A stretch of DNA of 5,018 bases from Akkermansiaceae bacterium UBA4589 (lineage in GTDB: Bacteria > Verrucomicrobiota > Verrucomicrobiia > Verrucomicrobiales > Akkermansiaceae), in NCBI GenBank assembly GCA_002387565.1, contig DGJT01000047.1:1-5018 (forward strand). The letters are read 5' to 3'. The notes beneath the pieces are model-generated. The model saw only the letters and a program-made list of their open reading frames with translations, did no database searches and was not told the origin of the DNA. This document shows positions 1 to 5,018 of this stretch, piece after piece. Position 1 is the first letter of the stretch; each line of letters begins with the position of its first letter. The position numbers and the translations under genes were made by a program.

Positions 1-67
1 TCTACTGTATTTTTTCAAAAAACTCAAATGTCTCCATTGCAGTATAGAAAAACTCACACGATACGGC

Positions 68-99
68 AAAAAAATTAGGGGCTGGTATAAATTAGCCTA
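68..99 (-). terminator. Probable Rho-independent terminator of the glycosyltransferase-phosphatase gene
   Basis: Read on the minus strand, TAGGCT (plus 99-94) can pair with AGCCCCTA (plus 83-76), leaving two C residues bulged and a loop of about ten bases. One base later comes a run of seven T residues (plus 74-68). The 5' arm of the stem contains the last codons of the gene and the first base of its TAA stop (94-92), so the hairpin begins inside the coding sequence. The stem is short (about 6 bp) and bulged, so the call rests mainly on the T-run and its position directly after the stop codon. No energy calculation was made. Confidence 0.45.
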
Positions 100-1990
100 G
101 CTTTTCTAGTTTTTCGCAGAACTCACTATAGGTAAGGACCTGTAGTTTGCCGTTTTCATGTTCGGCAATAAAGCTCATGGTTTCAATCCAGTCACCACTA
201 TTGAGGTAGTGCACATCACCGTAATACTTGTCCTCTGGGGTGTGAGTATGCCCACAGATAATGCCTGAGAGGTTACGGCGTTTCGCGTATTGTTGTAACT
301 GATCTTGGTAGTGGTCGACAAAGCTGATGGTTTCTTTGACCTTGGCTTTGATTTTTTTGCTCAATGATGAGGGCGGTTTGCCTCGCCATGCTCGGTAGCG
401 ATTGATATATCTATTAAGCTTGAGTAATCCATTGTAGCCAATACCGCCGACTTTAGCTAACCAAGGCCAGCGGGTTGTCACACTGTCAAAACCATCTCCA
501 TGAACCACTAGGTAACGCTTGCCGTCGGGAGTTTGGTGGATATGTTCTTTTTTAATGGAGAGATTTTCTAAGCTAATAGGCAAAAAGTTGCTTAAAACAT
601 CATCGTGATTGCCTCTCAGGTAGATGATTTGGGTGTTTTCTTTTTCCATTTTTTTAAGAAGAACACGGATGACTCGGGTGTGTCTGGATGTCCACTTTTG
701 TCCTTGTTTGAGTGCCCATACATCGATAATGTCGCCATTGAGGTAGATAGTTTCGCAAGTAGTTCTTTTGAGTAAATCAATGAGTTCGTTTGTCTTAGCT
801 TCTTCTGTGCCAAGATGGACATCAGAAATAAACAGGCTTTTGAAATGTACTTTGACTGGTTTTTTGATGCGGCGTAGGTGGGCAGGCTTTTCTTGGATGA
901 GGGCTTGGAGGCGTTTTTCAAATATTCTACCTATCGCTTTCCATGATAAATCAAGGGAAGTTGCGAGAGCTTGTTTTTTAAGGGCTGAAAAATCACTAAT
1001 ATCTAATAAGTCTATAGCTTGTTGAATATAGGCTTGGTTATCTCCTTTGGTAACATGGTAGCCATTGACACCGTGGAGGACATGTTGCGCTGAAGCTGCG
1101 TAATTATAACTGAGTGTGACGAGTCCGCTAGCCATTCCTTCGAGTAAGACATTACCAAAGGTCTCTGTTTCACTAGGAAAAAGTAGAAAGTCAGCTGAGG
1201 CATAATGTTTGGCTAAATCTTTGCCTGATTGATTTCCCACAAAATGGATATTAGAGTGTTGAGCACTTAGCTTATCTTTGATAGGGCCATCACCTACAAT
1301 CACTGCTTGTAAATTAGGTGATCTTTGACGCATAGCCTCAATAGTCTCAATGCCTAAATCTAAATTCTTTTCTGGTGCCACACGCCCTACAATCATAACC
1401 ACAGGATCATCAGGGTTGGCGCCCCAAGAGCTGCGTAATTTTTCTCTGCGTCGTTTAGGGTTGAATAACTGAGTGTCTACGCCACGCCCCATGAGGTAGA
1501 CGTCTTTAAAGCCAGCTGATTTTAATTGCTCTGCAATGTCAGGTGAAGGCACGAGTGTGCAGCTAGCTTTATCATGCACACGTTTGAGGTAGCCCATGGC
1601 TAGTGGCTGTAGTTGATCGAGCTTGTACTTATCCATGTACTGCTGAAAATTAGTATGAAAACCAGAAGCCGCAGGAATGCCTAACTCTCGAGCTACACGA
1701 ATCGCAGAAATACCTAGAGGGCTTTCAGTGGCTACATAAATAACGTCTGGTTGTTTCTTTTCCCAGCGTGTACGAAGTTTTATAGATTGTGGAAGCCCTA
1801 TTTTGACTTCTGGGTAGCCAGGGAATGCGACTCCTTCAACATAGGTTTGCCCTTTTTTATCTGTTTTTGTGGTATGAATGACATGGACATAATGCCCTTG
1901 CTCTTTGAGTAATTGGCTCAGTCTCCCTAGAGTCATGGCAACCCCATTCACGTCTGGAGCAAAAGTATCGGTAACTATTTCTACACGCAT
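92..1990 (-). CDS. Fusion protein: GT4-family glycosyltransferase + LpxH-like calcineurin-type metallophosphatase
   Basis: The 632-residue protein has two complete enzyme domains. Residues 1-~365 form a GT-B glycosyltransferase of the GT4/MgtA-SqdX-like type. It starts with a nucleotide-sugar transferase N-terminus (TDTFAPDVNGVA, 7-18) and has GFHTNF (110-115) with a likely catalytic-region His112, GRGVD (168-172), VGRVAPEKN (201-209), and the E-x7-E donor-site pair Glu276/Glu284 in ETFGNVLLEGMASG. After a basic linker (~366-384), residues ~385-632 form a metallophosphatase with all five metal-site blocks: DVH (390-392), GDIID (419-423), GNHDD (460-464), HGD (497-499) and GHTH (580-583). Family knowledge suggests a transferase acting on a membrane lipid or glycan and a phosphatase cleaving a phosphoester or pyrophosphate, as LpxH does on UDP-diacylglucosamine. 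The true substrates are unknown. Genuine LpxH has GNRD where this protein has GNHD, so LpxH activity should not be assumed. No signal peptide or membrane segment is visible. The ATG at 1990 gives a canonical GT4 N-terminus, but no clear Shine-Dalgarno precedes it. The gene is transcribed divergently from pdhA. Confidence 0.93.
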   Translation of the reverse strand: MRVEIVTDTFAPDVNGVAMTLGRLSQLLKEQGHYVHVIHTTKTDKKGQTYVEGVAFPGYPEVKIGLPQSIKLRTRWEKKQPDVIYVATESPLGISAIRVARELGIPAASGFHTNFQQYMDKYKLDQLQPLAMGYLKRVHDKASCTLVPSPDIAEQLKSAGFKDVYLMGRGVDTQLFNPKRRREKLRSSWGANPDDPVVMIVGRVAPEKNLDLGIETIEAMRQRSPNLQAVIVGDGPIKDKLSAQHSNIHFVGNQSGKDLAKHYASADFLLFPSETETFGNVLLEGMASGLVTLSYNYAASAQHVLHGVNGYHVTKGDNQAYIQQAIDLLDISDFSALKKQALATSLDLSWKAIGRIFEKRLQALIQEKPAHLRRIKKPVKVHFKSLFISDVHLGTEEAKTNELIDLLKRTTCETIYLNGDIIDVWALKQGQKWTSRHTRVIRVLLKKMEKENTQIIYLRGNHDDVLSNFLPISLENLSIKKEHIHQTPDGKRYLVVHGDGFDSVTTRWPWLAKVGGIGYNGLLKLNRYINRYRAWRGKPPSSLSKKIKAKVKETISFVDHYQDQLQQYAKRRNLSGIICGHTHTPEDKYYGDVHYLNSGDWIETMSFIAEHENGKLQVLTYSEFCEKLEKLG

Positions 1991-1999
1991 AGATAAAAA

Positions 2000-2028
2000 A
2001 AGTTAAGGAAAACAAGTCAGTCTGTCTA
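2000..2028 (-). promoter_or_regulatory. Weak candidate sigma70-type promoter for the glycosyltransferase-phosphatase gene
   Basis: On the minus strand a TAGACA box (plus 2028-2023, 5 of 6 to TTGACA) lies 17 bases before TAACTT (plus 2005-2000, 3 of 6 to TATAAT). A start about seven bases after the -10 would fall near 1993, three bases before the ATG at 1990. The -10 match is poor, so the call is tentative. Its main support is that the spacing and position resemble the other two promoter candidates in the window. Confidence 0.2.
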
Positions 2029-2038
2029 GCTTGCGCGA

Positions 2039-2054
2039 GTCACGATATTGTCAC
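2039..2054. repeat. Short direct repeat GTCAC-n6-GTCAC in the divergent intergenic region
   Basis: GTCAC occurs at 2039-2043 and 2050-2054, an 11-base period that places the two copies about one helical turn apart on the same face of the DNA. It lies in the region shared by the divergent promoters, where a regulator site would be expected. Five-base repeats arise by chance often enough that this remains only a candidate operator. Confidence 0.2.
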
Positions 2055-2090
2055 TTGATGGCTTTGCTAAATCAGGGTGCCGCAGAAATG

Positions 2091-2128
2091 AACCTAACCT
2101 TACTTCAAAGGTAAATAACTTAACCTAA
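2091..2128. repeat. AACCT-type direct repeats upstream of pdhA
   Basis: AACCTAA occurs at 2091-2097 and again at 2122-2128, 31 bases apart (about three helical turns). A third AACCT overlaps the first copy at 2096-2100. The second copy also forms a small palindrome, CTTA-ACC-TAAG (2119-2129). The group lies just upstream of the candidate pdhA -35 box at 2157, a reasonable place for an activator site. No known regulator motif is recognised, and the region is AT-rich, which raises chance matches. Confidence 0.2.
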
Positions 2129-2156
2129 GCGGCCAAGCATCAGACTTAAACAACTA

Positions 2157-2184
2157 TTGACAATTAACTAGACTAATTTAGGAT
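2157..2184 (+). promoter_or_regulatory. Candidate pdhAB promoter (consensus -35, degenerate -10) overlapping a possible ribosome binding site
   Basis: A perfect TTGACA (2157-2162) is followed after 16 bases by TAGGAT (2179-2184, 4 of 6 to TATAAT). Transcription would then start near 2191, only about three bases before the pdhA ATG at 2194. The same stretch contains AGGA (2180-2183), which ends 10 bases before the ATG and could instead act as a Shine-Dalgarno. The two readings conflict: if TAGGAT is the -10 box, AGGA would not be in the mRNA. Confidence 0.35.
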
Positions 2185-2193
2185 GATGCCAGC

Positions 2194-3243
2194 ATGGACG
2201 ATTACTCAAAACATCCAATTAACAAGGCTCTCAAGAAAAAAGATAAATTGTATCTTTACGAGCAAATGTGCCAAATCAGGCGCTTTGAGCAAGCCTCACT
2301 TAAGCTGTACAATCAAGGAGAAATAGGAGGGTTTTTACATCTGTACATTGGTCAAGAAGCTGTAGCTGTGGGTTGCGTATCTCTTTGTGGAGATGATGAT
2401 CATTTAATTACGGCTTACCGAGATCATGGTCATGCTCTTGCTGTAGGCATGACCTCAAATGAATGTATGGCTGAGCTATTAGGCAAGGCGACAGGTTGTT
2501 CCAAGGGTAAGGGCGGTTCAATGCATTTCTTTGCTCCAGATAAAAACTATTGGGGTGGACATGGGATTGTAGCTGGGCAGACACCATTGGGATTAGGTCT
2601 AGGTTTTGCCCTTAAGTATCAAGAGAAAGATGGCTGTGCATTAGTATTTTTAGGTGATGGTGCGACTAATCAAGGTGTGTTTCATGAGACATTGAACCTT
2701 GCGGCTTTATTTGACATTCCAGTAGTGTTTATTATTGAAAACAATGGTTATTCAATGGGGACTTCTCTAGAGCGCTCAAGCGCGATGATTGACTTAGAAA
2801 AACGTGCAGATGCTTATGGTATGGCGAGTCATTCACTCAAGGGAGATAATATTTACGAAGTCAGAGCAGGTGTTGATGCAGCGATGCAGCGTGCTAAAAA
2901 AGAGAGCAAGCCAACACTATTAGAAATTCAGACTTACCGCTACTACGGGCATTCGATTGCGGATGCCAATCACAAAAAATACCGCTCACCAGAAGAAATC
3001 GAAGAATACAAAGCAAACCACGACCCTCTACGTGTCTGGTCTGCTCAGTTGCTCAGTGAGGAAGAAATCACCCAAGAAGAATTGGACGCTATCGATAAAA
3101 AAATGAAAGACGAGATGACCGCAGCCGTTAAATTTGCCAAGTCTTCTCCAGCGCCAACCCTTGAGTCCATCTACGAAGATGTCTACTCAGAAATTGACGA
3201 TGGTAACCCTGTGCGTGGTAGTCATTTCTTTAACCTTAATTAA
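2194..3243 (+). CDS. pdhA: Pyruvate dehydrogenase E1 component, alpha subunit
   Basis: This is the alpha subunit of the thiamine-diphosphate-dependent E1 of the cytoplasmic pyruvate dehydrogenase complex. With PdhB it decarboxylates pyruvate and reductively acetylates the lipoyl group of E2. The 349-residue length is usual for split-type E1 alpha. Visible motifs are RRFEQ (29-33), the conserved GGFLHLYIGQEAVAVG block (45-60), AYRDHGH (74-80), GKGGSMH (105-111) and the thiamine-diphosphate/Mg motif from GDG (154-156) to NN (183-184). The active-site loop YRYYGHS (248-254) corresponds to the region phosphorylated in mitochondrial enzymes. An in-frame TAG at 2179 makes the ATG at 2194 the first possible start. 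The same scaffold occurs in acetoin and branched-chain 2-oxoacid dehydrogenases, but the HLYIGQEAVAVG block and full motif set fit pyruvate dehydrogenase best. pdhB follows after 18 bases, so the two form an operon. Synonymous codon use shifts toward C-ending codons in the last ~100 codons. Confidence 0.95.
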   Translation: MDDYSKHPINKALKKKDKLYLYEQMCQIRRFEQASLKLYNQGEIGGFLHLYIGQEAVAVGCVSLCGDDDHLITAYRDHGHALAVGMTSNECMAELLGKATGCSKGKGGSMHFFAPDKNYWGGHGIVAGQTPLGLGLGFALKYQEKDGCALVFLGDGATNQGVFHETLNLAALFDIPVVFIIENNGYSMGTSLERSSAMIDLEKRADAYGMASHSLKGDNIYEVRAGVDAAMQRAKKESKPTLLEIQTYRYYGHSIADANHKKYRSPEEIEEYKANHDPLRVWSAQLLSEEEITQEELDAIDKKMKDEMTAAVKFAKSSPAPTLESIYEDVYSEIDDGNPVRGSHFFNLN

Positions 3244-3261
3244 TTTCAGCCTAAATTTATC

Positions 3262-4242
3262 ATGAGAAAAATAACTTACCGTGAGGCACTTCGTGAGGCT
3301 ATGGATGAAGAATTAGCCAGAGACGAGAGCGTCTATCTTTTAGGTGAAGAAGTTGCAGAATACAATGGCGCTTACAAAGTGACCGAAGGACTGTGGAAAA
3401 AATGGGGGGACAAGCGTGTGATTGATACGCCTATTTCAGAAGCAGGATTTATTGGTATGGCCATTGGTTCATCGATGTTGGGCTTACGTCCAGTATGTGA
3501 GCTGATGTTTTGGTCATTTCACTCTGTGGCGTATGATCAATTGGTTAATAATGCAGGTTATGTGCGCTACATGTCAGGAGGTCTAATTAATTGCCCGATT
3601 GTGGTGCGAGGCCCTGCGAATGGAGGAACTAATGTAGGCGCGACTCATTCGCACTGTCCAGAGGCTATATTTGCCAATATTCCAGGACTCAAGGTTGTGG
3701 TTCCAGCCACAGCTGCAGATGCCAAAGGTCTGCTCAAGTCGGCTATTCGTGATAACGATCCAGTCTACTTTATGGAAAATACGCTCCTTTACGGCATAGA
3801 AGGCGAGGTTCCAGACCCAGAAGACGGAGATTTCACCATCCCTCTAGGTGTGGCTGATGTCAAGAAGCTAGGTTCAGATGTATCGCTCATTGCTCATGGT
3901 AGATCCGTGCTCACAGCGCTTGAAGCGGCTGATCAATTGGCTGAGTTGGGTATTAGTGCCGAAGTCCTTGACTTGCGCTCTATTCGCCCCTTAGACGAGG
4001 AAGCTATCCTAAGAAGTGTTCGTAAGACACACCGTGCTGTGTTAGTTGATGAATCCAAGCCATTTGCGGGTGTTTCAGCACAAATTGCTACACTTATCCA
4101 AGAGGAGGCCTTTGACGACCTAGACGGCCCTGTTAAGCGTGTATGTTCGCTCGATGCGCCAGCCATCTATTCACCATTTGTCGAAGACGAGCAGTTACCT
4201 ACGGCGGGAAGAATCATCGAACAAGTCCGCAAATTGTTTTAG
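3262..4242 (+). CDS. pdhB: Pyruvate dehydrogenase E1 component, beta subunit
   Basis: This is the partner of PdhA in the alpha2-beta2 E1. The beta subunit supplies part of the thiamine-diphosphate pocket and the surface that docks on E2. The protein has 326 residues, a normal length, and begins directly with the E1 beta fold (ITYREALREAMDEE, 4-17), with no N-terminal lipoyl domain of the kind some bacteria add. Visible motifs are GEEVAEYNGAYKVTEGL (28-44), PISEAGF (57-63) with Glu60 at the position of the cofactor-activating glutamate, the YDQLVNNAGYVRYMSGG helix (91-107), GATHSHCPEA (126-135), and the transketolase C-terminal domain with LDLRSIRPLD. The ATG at 3262 lacks a visible Shine-Dalgarno, so translation may be coupled to pdhA. 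Its frame is the same as that of pdhA, with only one TAA between them. No E2 or E3 gene follows, so the rest of the complex is encoded elsewhere. Confidence 0.95.
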   Translation: MRKITYREALREAMDEELARDESVYLLGEEVAEYNGAYKVTEGLWKKWGDKRVIDTPISEAGFIGMAIGSSMLGLRPVCELMFWSFHSVAYDQLVNNAGYVRYMSGGLINCPIVVRGPANGGTNVGATHSHCPEAIFANIPGLKVVVPATAADAKGLLKSAIRDNDPVYFMENTLLYGIEGEVPDPEDGDFTIPLGVADVKKLGSDVSLIAHGRSVLTALEAADQLAELGISAEVLDLRSIRPLDEEAILRSVRKTHRAVLVDESKPFAGVSAQIATLIQEEAFDDLDGPVKRVCSLDAPAIYSPFVEDEQLPTAGRIIEQVRKLF

Positions 4243-4280
4243 TTTTGTTTTAAATTTATATTTTGAGCAGAGATAAACGC

Positions 4281-4298
4281 AAGACTTTAAAAAGTCTT
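4281..4298. repeat. Perfect 8-bp inverted repeat downstream of pdhB
   Basis: AAGACTTT (4281-4288) and AAAGTCTT (4291-4298) are exact reverse complements separated by two A residues. In RNA the innermost pairs would open, leaving roughly a 6-7 bp AT-rich stem with a small loop. No T-run follows on either strand, so it is not a standard intrinsic terminator. It may stabilise the pdhAB mRNA 3' end or be a protein-binding palindrome upstream of the esterase promoter. Confidence 0.4.
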
Positions 4299-4372
4299 CA
4301 ACTGGAAAAAACTCATAGAATTTGAACTTGAACTAACTGCCTAAAATAGCCTACTCTAATTTAAGCATTTTG

Positions 4373-4402
4373 TTGCGTTAGCAAGCTGAATCCATCTATA
4401 AT
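4373..4402 (+). promoter_or_regulatory. Sigma70-type promoter for the exported esterase gene
   Basis: A consensus TATAAT (4397-4402) lies 18 bases after TTGCGT (4373-4378, 4 of 6 to TTGACA). The -10 box ends only four bases before the ATG at 4407. A normal start point, about seven bases after the box, would therefore fall on or just inside the start codon, implying a leaderless mRNA or a slightly different true start. No Shine-Dalgarno is visible in front of the ATG, which fits the leaderless reading. In AT-rich DNA a TATAAT can occur by chance. Confidence 0.45.
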
Positions 4403-4406
4403 CTAT

Positions 4407-5018
4407 ATGAGTAAACTTAATTTATACTTATTAATTACAATATGTTATTTATTTAGCTGTATTTATGCAGGACAAGTTGAGCCTAAGAATCAGATTACAC
4501 CGACTTTAAAAGATGTGCCTTACGGAAATCATGAAAGAGAGGTGATGAATTTTTGGCAGTTTCAATCAGAGGAGCCAGTAGGTATATTTCTTAAAATCCA
4601 TGGTGGAGGTTGGATGGGAGGAAATAAACGTGAAACACTTCCTGAAAAAGAGCTTAAACAAGGTTACCATATAGCAGAAATCAATTACCCTATAGTAAAA
4701 GAGGGAGCTAGACAACCAGCTATGCTTAATGCAGCATTACGTGCAGTTCAATATTTGCGCTATAAATCGAAAGAATGGAATATTGACCCTTCAAGAATTG
4801 TTATAGGTGGGGGTTCAGCAGGTGGATGCTCTAGCTTGCTTGTTGCTCTACATGATGATGTTATCGAGCCAAATAGTAGCGACCCAGTCAAAAGGTTTTC
4901 TTCACGTGTAGCAGGCGCTTGTGTGGCAGGCGCTCAAACAACTATGAATCCATTTACTATAAAAGAACTTATTGGAGAAAAAACTTTTGGCAACCCAATG
5001 CCTTACGCTCCATTTGGA
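4407..5018 (+). CDS. Exported alpha/beta-hydrolase esterase (COG0657 / BD-FAE-like), 3' end beyond the window
   Basis: The reading frame is open for 204 codons to the right edge, with no stop, so the C-terminus is missing. The first ~21 residues form a signal peptide (lysine at 3, then a hydrophobic core LYLLITICYLF) with a likely signal peptidase I site after IYA (residue 21). The mature part shows the oxyanion-hole motif HGGGW (65-69) in FLKIHGGGWMGGNK and the nucleophile motif GGSAG (135-139) with predicted catalytic Ser137, preceded by WNIDPSRIVIGG, typical of this family. The catalytic Asp and His should lie in the unseen part. The family hydrolyses esters of small acids or acylated sugars, and an exported copy suggests removal of acyl groups from polysaccharides or other external esters; the substrate cannot be told. 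The start is supported by an in-frame TAA at 4362 with no other start codon between. It has its own promoter, 164 bases after pdhB, so it is probably not part of the pdh operon. Confidence 0.88.
   Translation, partial: MSKLNLYLLITICYLFSCIYAGQVEPKNQITPTLKDVPYGNHEREVMNFWQFQSEEPVGIFLKIHGGGWMGGNKRETLPEKELKQGYHIAEINYPIVKEGARQPAMLNAALRAVQYLRYKSKEWNIDPSRIVIGGGSAGGCSSLLVALHDDVIEPNSSDPVKRFSSRVAGACVAGAQTTMNPFTIKELIGEKTFGNPMPYAPFG

Noticed and set aside
10..22. T6-C-A6 near-palindrome at the left edge
   Set aside because: A homopolymer pair with a one-base centre cannot form a proper hairpin loop and is common in AT-rich noncoding DNA. Its neighbouring gene is outside the window.
616..1203. Open frames on the opposite strand or in other frames within the glycosyltransferase-phosphatase gene
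   Set aside because: They lie wholly inside a well-supported coding sequence, their translations show no recognisable family, and the host gene has intact motifs throughout.
3933..4166. Minus-strand 77-codon open frame inside pdhB
   Set aside because: Its translation is serine/arginine-rich with low-complexity character, typical of an antisense shadow of a conserved gene.
2194..4242. Acetoin or branched-chain 2-oxoacid dehydrogenase instead of pyruvate dehydrogenase
   Set aside because: No acetoin or branched-chain neighbours are present, and the PdhA HLYIGQEAVAVG block and PdhB motifs fit pyruvate dehydrogenase best. Substrate was not tested.
4407..4469. Lipoprotein signal (Cys18 in LFSC) for the esterase
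   Set aside because: Phe at the -2 position is a poor lipobox match, and a signal peptidase I site after IYA (residue 21) fits better. Not excluded without prediction software.
1..5018. A defence, CRISPR, phage, transposon or biosynthetic cluster
   Set aside because: I saw no repeat arrays, transposase or integrase motifs, terminal inverted repeats, tRNA-like sequence or attachment sites. The genes are metabolic and envelope-related.

Overview
The window reads as an ordinary bacterial chromosomal segment of moderate, slightly AT-rich composition. It carries four genes: one on the minus strand, then three on the plus strand, the last cut by the right edge. Shine-Dalgarno sequences are weak or absent, the 2-oxoacid dehydrogenase E1 is split into alpha and beta subunits, and there is a secreted esterase of the HGGGW/GxSxG type. 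This combination fits the PVC group (Lentisphaerae or Verrucomicrobia/Planctomycetes-like), with Lentisphaera as my best guess. That placement is an impression from protein style, not a computed result. I see no mobile element, CRISPR array, tRNA or rRNA.

Layout. Positions 1-91 are noncoding as far as I can tell and hold a likely minus-strand terminator that overlaps the end of the first gene. Positions 92-1990 (minus) encode a 632-residue two-domain protein. Its N-terminal half is a GT4-type glycosyltransferase and its C-terminal half is a calcineurin-like metallophosphatase of the LpxH-like (COG2908) type. Positions 1991-2193 are a divergent intergenic region with candidate promoters for both directions and a few short direct repeats. 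Positions 2194-3243 and 3262-4242 are pdhA and pdhB, the alpha and beta subunits of pyruvate dehydrogenase E1. They lie 18 bases apart and in the same reading frame. Positions 4243-4406 are AT-rich and noncoding, with a short perfect inverted repeat and then a good sigma70-type promoter. Positions 4407-5018 hold the first 204 codons of an exported alpha/beta-hydrolase.

How the genes work together. PdhA and PdhB form the thiamine-diphosphate-dependent E1 heterotetramer that decarboxylates pyruvate and passes the acetyl group to the lipoyl-E2. Neither E2 nor E3 follows pdhB, so those genes must lie elsewhere. The fused glycosyltransferase-phosphatase probably works at the membrane/envelope glycolipid level and has no obvious functional link to pyruvate oxidation. 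The esterase has its own promoter and looks like a separate exported degradative enzyme.

The most distinctive item is the glycosyltransferase-LpxH-like fusion. Next is a recurring arrangement in which the best -10 candidate sits only a few bases before the start codon for all three promoter-proximal genes, hinting at leaderless or near-leaderless mRNAs. Neither amounts to a proven new system.
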